Below are positions 9,687 to 18,221 of a DNA stretch of 64,000 bases, piece by piece (positions within the stretch are counted from its first letter, which is position 1; every line of letters begins with the position of its first letter). The stretch covers positions 3,348,001 to 3,412,000 of the forward strand of contig NZ_CP139972.1 of NCBI RefSeq assembly GCF_034424315.1, read 5' to 3'. The DNA is from Chitinophaga sancti. Its GTDB lineage: Bacteria > Bacteroidota > Bacteroidia > Chitinophagales > Chitinophagaceae. Under the pieces are notes generated by a model, which saw only the letters and a program-made list of their open reading frames with translations, searched no databases and was not told where the DNA came from. The translations under genes and the position numbers were made by a program.

Positions 9687-12221
9687 TTAAGCCTCTGATT
9701 TCTCAGATTTGTTACTTCTTTCTGAGTTTTTCAAAGTAAAAATCAGTTTCTGATTTTCCTTATCCAGATCAGCAATCAATACATCTCCGTTGTGAATATT
9801 CATATTCAGGATCTCTTCTGCTAAAGGATCTTCCAGGTATTTCTGGATAGCCCTGTGCAGCGGACGGGCACCGAACTGCTGATCGTAGCCTTTTTCTGCC
9901 AGGAATCCTTTTGCTTCTTCCGTCAGTTCCAGGCTAAAGCCCAGGTTTTCCAGACGTTTCAGCACGCTCTGCATAGTGATATCTATGATAGTATAGATAT
10001 GCTCTTTGCTCAGTGAGTTGAAGATGATCACATCATCAATACGGTTGAGGAACTCAGGAGAGAAGGTACGTTTCAGTGCTTTTTCAATTACTGATTTTGT
10101 ATTCTCTTCTTCACTGTTGGATTTGGCGTTGGTAGAGAAACCTACACCTGCACCGAAATCTTTCAGCTGACGTACCCCAATGTTAGAGGTCATAATGATC
10201 AAAGTATTCTTGAAATCTACCTTACGGCCAAGGCCATCGGTGAGGATACCATCATCCAGCACCTGCAGCAGGATATTGTAAATATCCGGGTGTGCTTTTT
10301 CGATTTCATCCAGCAGGATCACAGAGTAAGGTTTGCGGCGAACTTTTTCAGTCAGCTGACCACCTTCTTCATAACCTACATATCCCGGAGGCGCACCTAT
10401 CAGGCGGCTTACTGAGAATTTCTCCATGTATTCACTCATATCTATACGGATCAGAGAATCCTCTGAATCGAACATATAGCGTGCAAGTGATTTAGCCAGC
10501 TCGGTTTTACCAACCCCTGTAGGACCCAGGAAGATGAAGGTACCAATTGGTTTCTTCGGATCTTTCAGACCTACGCGGTTACGCTGAATAGCTTTGGTGA
10601 CTTTGCTGATGGCTTCGTCCTGACCTACTACTGCACCCTTCAGGTCTTCGCCCATACGACGCAGTTTTTCGGTTTCGGCCTGTACCATACGTTTTACCGG
10701 GATCCCTGTCATCATACTCACTACTTCAGCGATGGCTTCTTCATCGATTGGGTAGCGTTTATGTTTCACTTCTTCTTCCCACACGGCTTTCGCACGTTCC
10801 AGGTCTTCTCCCAGTTTCTTTTCAGTATCGCGCAGGGCAGCAGCTTCTTCGAAACGCTGGCTCTTCACGACTTTATTTTTTTCCTGCTTGATATCTTCGA
10901 TCTGTTTTTCCAGATCCAGGATATTCTGCGGAACGTTGATGTTCTTAAGGTGTACACGGGCTCCTACTTCATCCAGTACGTCGATTGCCTTGTCTGGCAG
11001 CAAACGGTCTGTCATGTAGCGGTCGCTCAGTTTTACGCAGGCCTGAATTGCATCGTCAGAATAACTTACGTTGTGATACTCTTCATATCTTGGTTTGATA
11101 TTGTTGAGGATCTGAATAGTTTCCTCCACGGTTGGTGGATCTACCATTACTTTCTGGAAACGACGGTCAAGCGCGCCATCTTTCTCGATGTACATACGGT
11201 ACTCATCCAAAGTGGAAGCACCAATGCACTGGAGTTCACCACGAGCCAGGGCAGGTTTGAAGATATTGGAAGCATCCAGAGAACCTGAAGCACCACCAGC
11301 ACCTACGATCGTGTGGATTTCATCAATGAACAGGATCACATCTCTGTTTTTCTCCAATTCATTCATGATGGCTTTCATCCTTTCCTCGAACTGGCCACGG
11401 TATTTAGTACCAGCTACCAGTGCGGCGAGGTCGAGGCTAACAACGCGTTTGTCGAACAATACGCGGGATACCTTACGCTGCACGATGCGCAGTGCGAGGC
11501 CCTCTACGATAGCGGTTTTACCCACTCCCGGTTCCCCGATCAGGATCGGATTATTCTTTTTACGGCGGGATAATATCTGCGATACACGCTCAATTTCCGC
11601 TTCGCGACCTACAATTGGGTCAAGGCTGCCACTCTCGGCCAGCTTAGTAATATCCCGGCCGAAATTATCCAGCACAGGAGTTTTTGACTTCGTATTAGTC
11701 TGTTTGGCCTTAGAGGCAAAACTTTTACGCTCATCTTCAAATTCTTCCTCTCCCGGATCATCAAATTCTGCCTTAGGGTCAGCAGACTTTACGAAGCCCA
11801 GCTCGTTTTTAAAAGTGTCGTAATCCACGTCAAACTGTTGTAAGATTTGTGTACAAACGTTTTCTTTATTCTTGAGGATAGAAAGCATTAAGTGCTCCGT
11901 TTCCACTGTGGGAGATTTCAGTGCCTTTGCTTCAAGCACCGTAACACGGATTACTTTCTCTGCCTGCCTTGTTAGCGGGAGGCTATTGATATTGGCGATA
12001 TTCTTTCCAGTCTTATCTTTTACGGCCAACTCAACCTCCTTACGTAGTTCATAAAGGTCTACATTCAAGGCCTGCAGAATTTTAACAGCTGTCCCTTCCC
12101 CCTCTCGGATAATGCCAAGCAGCAGGTGTTCTGTGCCGATGAAATCATTCCCTAAGCGTAGAGCTTCCTCTCTGCTAAACGAAATGATCTCCTTTACTTG
12201 CGGTGAAAAATTCTGGTCCAT
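9687..12221 (-). CDS. clpC: ATP-dependent Clp protease ATP-binding subunit ClpC
   Basis: An 844-residue Hsp100 unfoldase that feeds substrates to ClpP in the cytosol. Domains in order: Clp N-domain double repeat (~1-145), acidic linker (~150-180), AAA1 with Walker A GEPGVGKT at 229-236 and Walker [10 protein letters not shown], a middle region with a UVR-type segment ([19 protein letters not shown]), AAA2 with Walker [10 protein letters not shown] (~570) and Walker [12 protein letters not shown], then the D2-small domain. The loop GAGVGFST matches the VGF-type ClpP-docking loop of ClpC. The UVR segment and ClpP loop separate it from ClpB. It is a single gene, facing away from the STAS gene. 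Confidence 0.97.
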   Translation of the reverse strand: MDQNFSPQVKEIISFSREEALRLGNDFIGTEHLLLGIIREGEGTAVKILQALNVDLYELRKEVELAVKDKTGKNIANINSLPLTRQAEKVIRVTVLEAKALKSPTVETEHLMLSILKNKENVCTQILQQFDVDYDTFKNELGFVKSADPKAEFDDPGEEEFEDERKSFASKAKQTNTKSKTPVLDNFGRDITKLAESGSLDPIVGREAEIERVSQILSRRKKNNPILIGEPGVGKTAIVEGLALRIVQRKVSRVLFDKRVVSLDLAALVAGTKYRGQFEERMKAIMNELEKNRDVILFIDEIHTIVGAGGASGSLDASNIFKPALARGELQCIGASTLDEYRMYIEKDGALDRRFQKVMVDPPTVEETIQILNNIKPRYEEYHNVSYSDDAIQACVKLSDRYMTDRLLPDKAIDVLDEVGARVHLKNINVPQNILDLEKQIEDIKQEKNKVVKSQRFEEAAALRDTEKKLGEDLERAKAVWEEEVKHKRYPIDEEAIAEVVSMMTGIPVKRMVQAETEKLRRMGEDLKGAVVGQDEAISKVTKAIQRNRVGLKDPKKPIGTFIFLGPTGVGKTELAKSLARYMFDSEDSLIRIDMSEYMEKFSVSRLIGAPPGYVGYEEGGQLTEKVRRKPYSVILLDEIEKAHPDIYNILLQVLDDGILTDGLGRKVDFKNTLIIMTSNIGVRQLKDFGAGVGFSTNAKSNSEEENTKSVIEKALKRTFSPEFLNRIDDVIIFNSLSKEHIYTIIDITMQSVLKRLENLGFSLELTEEAKGFLAEKGYDQQFGARPLHRAIQKYLEDPLAEEILNMNIHNGDVLIADLDKENQKLIFTLKNSERSNKSEKSEA

Positions 12222-12419
12222 TGTGAGAATATTAAATTATTAAAACCCTTACCGGGACTTGCTTATACAATATTAGCAAATAATTTTGATTTACCTTTAC
12301 CCTAACACTTTAATAGTATAAAGTTCATTGTGGAGGGGTAATGAAGTAAGAAGAAGGCTGTTATTGGGCAGGATTCCGATTACTTATTTACTAAATCTAA
12401 TAAAACAAAACCTTAAGGG

Positions 12420-12794
12420 ATGGAATTCAAAATTGATACCAAAGAAAAAATTCTCGTTGTACAGCCGCAAATAAGTTTGCTGGATGCTAATTTGGCAGAT
12501 GCCTTTGTAAAAGAAGTATCAGATCTACCCGGGTTAGAAGGCCGCAATCTTATACTGGACCTGGCATTGGTGTCAAATACGGACGAAGCGGGTACGCAAG
12601 CCATTTTAACAGTTTATAACCAGCAGTATGACAGCAGTTTGTCCTGCGCCCTCACCGGGCTTAACAATGACCTTTTAGCAAAAATTAAGGCGGCTGATGA
12701 AAATGTTGTAAACCTTGCCCCTACTATGTTAGAAGCGATTGACCTCGTCATGATGGAGGACCTTGAAAGAGAATTATTAGGCGAAGATGAATAA
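12420..12794 (+). CDS. STAS-domain protein
   Basis: A 124-residue single STAS domain of the anti-sigma-factor-antagonist type, ending in an acidic tail (EDLERELLGEDE). In SpoIIAA-like antagonists the motif is D-S-S-G with the second Ser phosphorylated. Here residues 55-58 read D-E-A-G, so neither Ser is present and the usual switch is absent. It lies 99 bases upstream of ribonuclease Z in the same direction and is probably co-transcribed. A scaffold or regulatory role is likely, but the partner is unknown. Confidence 0.8.
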   Translation: MEFKIDTKEKILVVQPQISLLDANLADAFVKEVSDLPGLEGRNLILDLALVSNTDEAGTQAILTVYNQQYDSSLSCALTGLNNDLLAKIKAADENVVNLAPTMLEAIDLVMMEDLERELLGEDE

Positions 12795-12893
12795 TTTTTG
12801 TGCATTTGCCTCAGTGCCGCTATTTGGTTCCGGAATGTGGAAAATGGTTCCATATTCCGGAATTTTACATTTTATAAATGCGTATTTTCGGGC

Positions 12894-13802
12894 ATGTTTG
12901 CGGTAACCATATTAGGTAATAATTCGGCTCTTCCCACGTTAGACAGGCATCCAACGGCACAGGTAGTCACATGTAACGATAGTTTGCTACTCGTAGACTG
13001 CGGCGAAGGCACCCAGGTACAGATTGCACGGTACAAAATCCGGCGCAGTCGGCTTAAGTACATATTTATCAGTCACTTACATGGAGATCATTATTTTGGT
13101 CTCATCGGCCTTATCAATACTCTGAGTCTGCTGGGGCGCCAGGATCCTCTTTATTTATTTGGGCCCCCGGAACTGGAACAGATCCTCAAACTCCAGATGG
13201 AAAGTGCTGCTACTACGCTACAATTCGAGATGCATTTCACCGCTTTACTACCGGAAAATCAAGGCATTATTGTGAATGACAAGGACCTGCAGGTGAGCTT
13301 TTTTGCCACCAGGCACCGCATTCCCTGCTATGGATTTGTGTTTGATATGCAGAAACGGAAGAGAAGAATTGTACCCGAACAGGCAAGGGCATATGAAATT
13401 CCCGCCGCCTATTTCTCCCAATTGGCCGAAGGAGCTGACTACCAGCGAAAGGATGGGGTACTTGTAAAAAATGACTGGGTGACCCTGCCTCCTGCCCCGG
13501 GTAAGAAATATGTGTATTGTGCAGATACGATGTATACGGAGGAATTATTGCCACACGTCCACCAGGCAGACCTGGTGTACCACGAAACAACTTATTTACA
13601 TAACCTGGCAGAGAGAGCCGCTGAAAGATATCATAGCACCAGCGTGCAGGCAGCGACATTAGCTGCAAAAGGAGCCGCTAAAAGACTGATTATCGGGCAT
13701 TTTTCTTCGAAATATACAGAGCTGGCAGCTTTCCTGGAGGAATGCAGGCCAGTGTTTCCAAATACTGATCTGGCACTGGAAGGAGCTACTTATATCATTT
13801 AA
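12894..13802 (+). CDS. rnz: Ribonuclease Z
   Basis: A metallo-beta-lactamase-fold endonuclease that matures tRNA 3' ends. I chose the ATG at 12894 (MFAVTILGNNSALPT, 302 aa), which matches the family N-terminus; the frame is open 32 codons upstream but that part is not protein-like. Zinc-site motif H61-L-H63-G-D65-H66; further metal ligands fit YHETTYLHN and IIGHFSSKY. The region near DLQVSFFATRHRIPCYGFVF is typical of RNase Z. The gene ends in a hairpin shared with the converging dapA. Confidence 0.93.
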   Translation: MFAVTILGNNSALPTLDRHPTAQVVTCNDSLLLVDCGEGTQVQIARYKIRRSRLKYIFISHLHGDHYFGLIGLINTLSLLGRQDPLYLFGPPELEQILKLQMESAATTLQFEMHFTALLPENQGIIVNDKDLQVSFFATRHRIPCYGFVFDMQKRKRRIVPEQARAYEIPAAYFSQLAEGADYQRKDGVLVKNDWVTLPPAPGKKYVYCADTMYTEELLPHVHQADLVYHETTYLHNLAERAAERYHSTSVQAATLAAKGAAKRLIIGHFSSKYTELAAFLEECRPVFPNTDLALEGATYII

Positions 13803-13840
13803 AAAACTAAGGGCTGCCTTCTGGCAGCCCTTAGTTTTTA
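13801..13840. terminator. Bidirectional terminator between rnz and dapA
   Basis: The hairpin arm ACTAAGGGCTGCC and its complement GGCAGCCCTTAGT enclose TTCT, with A-rich left and T-rich right flanks. The dapA stop codon (13838-13840) lies at the right edge. Confidence 0.88.
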
Positions 13841-14716
13841 TTTAAAACGCTTTACGAAAGCGGCAATTCTTGCCTGCAATCCATCACTCACCGGCACAAC
13901 CGGTAAACGGAATACATTTTCGATCAAACCACCCTCCTGTAAAAACGCTTTCACGCCCGCAGGGTTGTTTTCTTCAAACATGAGATCAAAAGCTTCCTGC
14001 AATTTATAATGTAAAGTTCTTGCTGTCGGGAAATCGTTCTTCAATGCAGCACGCACCATATCAGCGGTGTCTTTTGCAAAATAATTCGCTGCTACAGAGA
14101 TCAAACCATCCATACCGGTAGCCATCTGCGGCATAGCCAGGGCATCATCCCCACTCACCACGATAAAATCTTTCGGTTTATCACGAATGATCTGCATACA
14201 CTGCACCATATCACCACTGGCTTCTTTCATTGCCACGATGTTTTCCACTTCATGCGCCAGGCGCAGGGTGGTCTGAGCCGTCATATTACGGCCTGTACGT
14301 CCAGGTACATTGTAGAGAATAACTGGCTTTGGCGCTGCTGCCGCTACCGCCTTATAGTGCTGGAAAATGCCTTCCTGACTTGGTTTGCTGTAATAAGGAG
14401 CTACGCTAAGTATGGCAACGGCTTCATCGAGCGGACAGGTTTCGAGACGCTTGACTACATCACGGGTGTTGTAATCTCCAATACCCACCACCACAGGCAC
14501 GCGTTTGGCAACTTTTTCGAAGGTGAACTTCATGATGTCCAACTTCTCTTCTGCGCTCAGTGTAGGTGTTTCACCGGTGGTTCCCAGGGATACTACATAG
14601 TCAACCCCGCCGGCAATCACATGATCGATGACTCTCTCTAAAGCATTCCAGTCGATGCTTTCGTCTTTTTTAAAGGGCGTAACCAGCGCAACACCGGTGC
14701 CTCTTAATTGTTCCAT
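13838..14716 (-). CDS. dapA: 4-hydroxy-tetrahydrodipicolinate synthase
   Basis: Condenses pyruvate with aspartate semialdehyde in the lysine/diaminopimelate pathway. The start at 14716 (MEQLRGTGVALVTPF, 292 aa) matches the family; 19 more upstream codons are open but unlike the family. Key motifs: GTTGETPTLS, YNVPGRTGRN with the catalytic Tyr, and VAMKEASGD with the Schiff-base Lys. It lies 118 bases downstream of accA on the same strand. Confidence 0.95.
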   Translation of the reverse strand: MEQLRGTGVALVTPFKKDESIDWNALERVIDHVIAGGVDYVVSLGTTGETPTLSAEEKLDIMKFTFEKVAKRVPVVVGIGDYNTRDVVKRLETCPLDEAVAILSVAPYYSKPSQEGIFQHYKAVAAAAPKPVILYNVPGRTGRNMTAQTTLRLAHEVENIVAMKEASGDMVQCMQIIRDKPKDFIVVSGDDALAMPQMATGMDGLISVAANYFAKDTADMVRAALKNDFPTARTLHYKLQEAFDLMFEENNPAGVKAFLQEGGLIENVFRLPVVPVSDGLQARIAAFVKRFK

Positions 14717-14834
14717 AATGCGTAAAAATTCCGGATAAGAAATTTCAAATAGCCTCCCGGCATCTCCCTTCAAGGGAAATTCCTGAAAGGAGGTGCAAAG
14801 ATGCCAATTTGAAATGGTTTATGTCAAATTATTT

Positions 14835-15788
14835 TTAACGTTCGTCAAAAAAGCCCATGTTGCTGTATTTGTCAATACGCTGTTCGATTCTGGTATCGGC
14901 ATCTATCTTTTTCAGTTCTGCCAGCTCTTCTTTAATTTTTTGCTTCAGGATCACCGCCATCTCATCAGGGTTTACGTGCGCGCCACCCAGCGGTTCATTG
15001 ATTACACCATCTACCAGGCCAAAGTTCTTCATGTGATCAGAAGTCAGTTTCAGCTCCTCGGCAGCCTTCTCTTTGAAGTTCCAGCTACGCCAGAGGATGG
15101 TAGAACAGTTTTCAGGAGAAATTACAGTATACCAGCTATTTTCCAGCATCAGCACACGGTCTCCGATACCAATGCCCAGGGCACCACCGGAAGCACCTTC
15201 ACCGATAATGACACAAATAACAGGCACACGCAGCTTCACCATTTCAAATATATTACGGGCAATTGCCTCACCCTGCCCACGCTCTTCAGCTTCCAGCCCA
15301 GGGTAAGCACCCGGTGTATCTATCAGCGTTACAATAGGCTTGTTGAACTTTTCAGCCAGTTTCATGAGACGCAATGCCTTGCGATAGCCTTCAGGATTTG
15401 CCATACCGAAATTACGGATCTGCCGCATTTTGGTGTTTACACCCTTCTGCTGACCGATAAACATCACCGTTTCGCCATCCAGGTCGGCGAAACCGCCTAC
15501 CATCGCCTTATCGTCCTTTACATTCCTGTCGCCATGCAGCTCCACAAAGTTAGTACACATCTTCTCAATGTACGCCAGGGTATAGGGCCTATCCGGGTGC
15601 CTGCTCAGCAGTACCTTTTGGTAACTGGTCAGATGATCATAGATTTCCTGACGGGTATGAGCGATCTTAGACTCATATTCCACCACGGTAGCTGTCACGT
15701 CAACACCAGACTTGGCGCCGTTTTCTTTCAGTTTTTCCAGCTGATCATACAAGTCCGCAATAGGTTTTTCGAATTCCAGGAATTGCAT
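14835..15788 (-). CDS. accA: Acetyl-CoA carboxylase carboxyltransferase subunit alpha
   Basis: The 317-residue alpha subunit of the carboxyltransferase that makes malonyl-CoA for fatty-acid synthesis, working with AccD. Start [20 protein letters not shown]. Typical blocks are [58 protein letters not shown] and [15 protein letters not shown], the last forming an oxyanion/CoA region of the crotonase-type fold. A long antisense reading frame over this gene is a shadow. Confidence 0.96.
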   Translation of the reverse strand: MQFLEFEKPIADLYDQLEKLKENGAKSGVDVTATVVEYESKIAHTRQEIYDHLTSYQKVLLSRHPDRPYTLAYIEKMCTNFVELHGDRNVKDDKAMVGGFADLDGETVMFIGQQKGVNTKMRQIRNFGMANPEGYRKALRLMKLAEKFNKPIVTLIDTPGAYPGLEAEERGQGEAIARNIFEMVKLRVPVICVIIGEGASGGALGIGIGDRVLMLENSWYTVISPENCSTILWRSWNFKEKAAEELKLTSDHMKNFGLVDGVINEPLGGAHVNPDEMAVILKQKIKEELAELKKIDADTRIEQRIDKYSNMGFFDER

Positions 15789-15929
15789 ATTTATGTTATA
15801 AATTGGTTAAAGTACGGTGTAAAGATAACGGGTAAAATATTTTTTAAAAAAGATTTGCAAAATTGATTGCTTTGTTGCTATCTTTGCAATCCCAAAACGG
15901 GAAAGCGGTAGCGCTGGAACGAAGGGCAA

Positions 15930-16003
15930 GGATCAGTAGTTCAGTTGGTTAGAATGCCGCCCTGTCACGGCGGAGGTCGCGGGTTCGAGTCCCGTCTGGT
16001 CCG
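15930..16003 (+). tRNA. tRNA-Asp (GTC)
   Basis: A full cloverleaf: acceptor arms GGATCAG/CTGGTCC (one T-G pair), D-arm with AGTTGGTTAGA, anticodon stem CCGCC/GGCGG with loop CTGTCAC (anticodon GTC), T-arm with GGTTCGAGTCC, and discriminator G at 16003. The following bases are CA, so CCA is not fully encoded. Confidence 0.96.
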
Positions 16004-16015
16004 CAAATATTTTTG

Positions 16016-16046
16016 AAACCCCGCGCTAAGCGCGGGGTTTTGTATT
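16016..16046 (+). terminator. Terminator after tRNA-Asp
   Basis: The stem AAACCCCGCG/CGCGGGGTTT with loop CTAAG is followed by TTGTATTTT, 13 bases after the tRNA. Confidence 0.9.
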
Positions 16047-16140
16047 TTAGTCGAGTGATCCCCTTTGTATACCCTCCAATTTTATAAGCGTTAGAAAAAC
16101 GTCAATGAATTATTTATTGAAACCAGGTTCAAACCAAATC

Positions 16141-17064
16141 TCATTCAAAGATTTGCTGCTTTTTAGTCCATATTTCCCAATACTTTTCTTTTTTTTCCCT
16201 ACTCAAAAAGGAGCTATTAATTAAAGTGTGCACCTTTGAATTAAAAGACTTAAATCTTTTATAAGTATTATGTCTTACTTTTTCAGGAATGTTTAAGACA
16301 ATGCCTAACGCTTCAAAATCTCTCAATTTTATATTCTTCTTTTTGCCGTTGAGCAATAATGCCATTTCTTCCTGGTCCTTGGGGAAAACAAGGTTAACAT
16401 TCAATAGATCATAAGCGGGACTCAGTGCTATACTGTTCTCAAGATGAAGTAAGGAAAAGTTTTTAAGATGCATATCATTATTTCCTGTCAGAAAACAGAA
16501 AAGCAATAATTCGAAATATTTCAGTACATCAAGCCCTGAATTAGTACAATACTGAAGTATTAGTTTTCCAGCTTTCTCGTAGGATCCTTTGTACTTATTT
16601 TCTGTTAAAAAACCAGAAAGCTGACAGAAGTCTTCAACATGAATCTTTTCCCTTTTTTCCCTATCAAAACGTCTGGCAATATAAACAAGGTTTCCATCAG
16701 TAGATCTGAGCAAGGTATGATGACATGTCAGAATACCAAATATTGCGGCAAGATGCATGGTAAGGTCTTCCGTTTCTGGCATGGCTACCATTATTTCATG
16801 TTGAGGTTTCAATATGTATTCTCCCCACAGCCCCACGATTGTAAGTCTGCCATTACTTTTAATCCTCTCCAACGTAACTGATAACTTAGGTTGCACACCT
16901 GTTAAGGCTATATGACTGCTAATCGTCTTTTCTGCCAGATCTTTTAATAATTGTTTGTCCAGGTTCAGCTCTGGCATAGTTTCGGTACCAAAAAAACGTT
17001 TTGCACATTTACTGTGGTATTCCTTGTCCCCAGCATCTTTATAGCAGAATAAACAATTGGACAT
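16141..17064 (-). CDS. hipT: HipT-like toxin kinase (HipA C-terminal domain)
   Basis: A HipA-family Ser/Thr kinase lacking the usual N-terminal subdomain, which is encoded separately by the next gene upstream. I chose the ATG at 17064 (MSNCLFCYKD, 307 aa), 1 base after the hipS stop; an ATG at 17079 would overlap hipS. The N-terminus has a C-x2-C/C pattern (C4, C7, C20) like a small zinc knuckle. Kinase features: Gly-loop TGVQPKLS (55-62), ATP-site Lys in YILKP (86), catalytic D197 in NNDMHLKN, and metal-binding D219 in SPAYDLL. In E. coli HipT an S-x-S motif precedes the Gly-loop; here the aligned residues read A-L-T. The likely action is phosphorylation of an aminoacyl-tRNA synthetase. That target is inferred. 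Confidence 0.85.
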   Translation of the reverse strand: MSNCLFCYKDAGDKEYHSKCAKRFFGTETMPELNLDKQLLKDLAEKTISSHIALTGVQPKLSVTLERIKSNGRLTIVGLWGEYILKPQHEIMVAMPETEDLTMHLAAIFGILTCHHTLLRSTDGNLVYIARRFDREKREKIHVEDFCQLSGFLTENKYKGSYEKAGKLILQYCTNSGLDVLKYFELLLFCFLTGNNDMHLKNFSLLHLENSIALSPAYDLLNVNLVFPKDQEEMALLLNGKKKNIKLRDFEALGIVLNIPEKVRHNTYKRFKSFNSKVHTLINSSFLSREKKEKYWEIWTKKQQIFE

Positions 17065-17065
17065 A

Positions 17066-17395
17066 TTATTCAATTTCATTTTCGGGTTCTATACTTACCG
17101 CACCAATAGTATCTCTGCATGTAAGTAATAATAATTCAAAGCGATCATTACCTTTAACTTTCCAGTGATCTTTAGCTATGTCTAATAGCCAGCCTTCAGG
17201 AATCAGTCCATCAAAGAAAGCAAACAATGTAAAACTATGATAAACCTCTTTTTGTAATGGTAAGGTTAAACTTATTGGTTTAGCCGATTCATCAACCAAA
17301 TAATCTTCGTGATATAAAAACTTATAGCCGCCATCATATTCTGTTAGTGAACCAGCAAGTATGCTATTATAATACACTTTTGCAGTTTTACTCAT
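17066..17395 (-). CDS. hipS: HipS-like antitoxin (HipA N-terminal subdomain)
   Basis: A 109-residue protein corresponding to the N-terminal subdomain of HipA (MSKTAKVYYNSILAGSL, FTLFAFFDGLIPEGWLLDIA). In the E. coli HipBST system this free-standing part (HipS) neutralises the kinase. The start at 17395 overlaps the hipB stop by 8 bases (ATGAGTAA), and the stop lies 1 base before the hipT start, so the three are translationally coupled. Trp residues in PEGWLL and AKDHW are candidates for contacting the kinase. It could instead be simply a split hipA whose two parts reassemble. Confidence 0.8.
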   Translation of the reverse strand: MSKTAKVYYNSILAGSLTEYDGGYKFLYHEDYLVDESAKPISLTLPLQKEVYHSFTLFAFFDGLIPEGWLLDIAKDHWKVKGNDRFELLLLTCRDTIGAVSIEPENEIE

Positions 17396-17597
17396 TATAT
17401 GTTGTTTTAGGTGCTGGTATAAGTTCCATCCCAAATAATTGAAGTAACTGATTCACTTTATCCATACGCATGGATGTTTTACCCTGTTCAATTTCCCGGA
17501 TGAGCCGTAATCCCAGCCCAGATTTTAAGGATAGTTCTTCTTGTGTCAACCCGTTTTCTTTACGCTTAGCTTTAATTGTTTTGGACAAAAGAGTCAT
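17388..17597 (-). CDS. hipB: HipB-like antitoxin/repressor, XRE family
   Basis: A 69-residue helix-turn-helix protein of the Cro/CI type (KTIKAKRKENGLTQEELSLK, SGLGLRLIREIEQGKTSMRM). The HTH fills residues ~6-60. It is first in the operon and is the expected DNA-binding autorepressor. Three 18-bp palindromes lie directly upstream, the nearest overlapping the start region (17600-17617). Confidence 0.88.
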   Translation of the reverse strand: MTLLSKTIKAKRKENGLTQEELSLKSGLGLRLIREIEQGKTSMRMDKVNQLLQLFGMELIPAPKTTYNE

Positions 17598-17599
17598 TT

Positions 17600-17698
17600 T
17601 ATACCTTTTAGGGTATAAAAATACGAAATATCTACTTTTTATACCCTAAAAGGTATAAAAAAGCTAAGTACTAATAGATTTATACCCTAAAGGGTATA
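17600..17698. promoter_or_regulatory. Three operator palindromes upstream of hipB
   Basis: Three copies of an 18-bp palindrome lie at 17600-17617 (TATACCTTTTAGGGTATA), 17640-17657 (TATACCCTAAAAGGTATA) and 17681-17698 (TATACCCTAAAGGGTATA). Centres are 40 and 41 bp apart, about four helical turns, so bound dimers would sit on one face of the DNA. This is a strong sign of cooperative autoregulation by HipB. Confidence 0.85.
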
Positions 17699-17700
17699 AA

Positions 17701-18043
17701 TAAATAAAGAGGAGTAGAAGAATTGGGAAGCTTTGTAAATTATCCAATTCGTTCTTTATTTAGCAAAACACAGCTACCTATTACCAATAGCATGTTTCGG
17801 CGATGATTTTTAAATGGGTAGGTTTTAGATAAATCCCTTGCAAACAGGTTCCTTTAAATAAAAGCTAAAATATTTTGTCATAGTAGTCAATCTTTTTTCA
17901 TTAATTTCAAGTTGAAAATCAATAATTTCTGCACGAATTTCATATACCACGTTTAACCTTGAAAAATGAGCCAAAAGAATGCAATAACTATCCCAAATAA
18001 AAAAGGCATATTCAGAAGTACAATTTATACAGGGATTTATTTG
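17701..18043. other. AT-rich spacer between hipB operators and tracrRNA
   Basis: These 343 bases carry no reading frame I can support and no RNA gene I recognise. They may hold minus-strand promoter sequence for hipBST nearer the operators. Confidence 0.4.
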
Positions 18044-18116
18044 AAAAATAAAATAGCCCCACCAGAAGCAGGGCTTAGAAATTCTTCGGCTTATAGCCTT
18101 ATTGTGATTTGCTAAT
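18044..18116 (-). ncRNA. tracrRNA of the type II-C CRISPR system
   Basis: Read on the minus strand: the anti-repeat AGCAAATCACAAT (18113-18101) pairs with the repeat's GTTGTGATTTGCT end through 12 Watson-Crick pairs plus one G-U. Next comes AAGGCTATAAGCCG, a nexus hairpin (GGCT/AGCC, 18098-18088). Then a hairpin with GCCC/GGGC arms (18074-18056) is followed by TATTTTATTTTT, a terminator. It lies antisense in the hipB-cas9 gap. The 5' end is uncertain; a -7 element at 18124-18117 would start it at the anti-repeat, but some tracrRNAs extend further. Confidence 0.85.
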
Positions 18117-18124
18117 CAAATATA
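18117..18124 (-). promoter_or_regulatory. Bacteroidota -7 promoter element for tracrRNA
   Basis: The minus strand reads TATATTTG, a perfect match to TAnnTTTG. At the 19-base spacing the upstream triplet is GTG rather than TTG. The predicted transcription start falls on or next to the first anti-repeat base (~18113). Confidence 0.6.
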
Positions 18125-18221
18125 GCAAATCAATTAATTCAACCACACTCTTATTCAATATTTTCCGGAAACAAAATTTATTAGTTCGACTTTATACCCA
18201 CGTATAACTAAATCTGCAATT

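Noticed and set aside
12798..12893. Extended N-terminus for ribonuclease Z
   Set aside because: The added residues do not match the family, which starts at the MFAVTILG methionine.
14793..15866. 357-codon plus-strand frame over accA
   Set aside because: It is antisense to a complete, well-conserved accA and has no family resemblance; it is a shadow.
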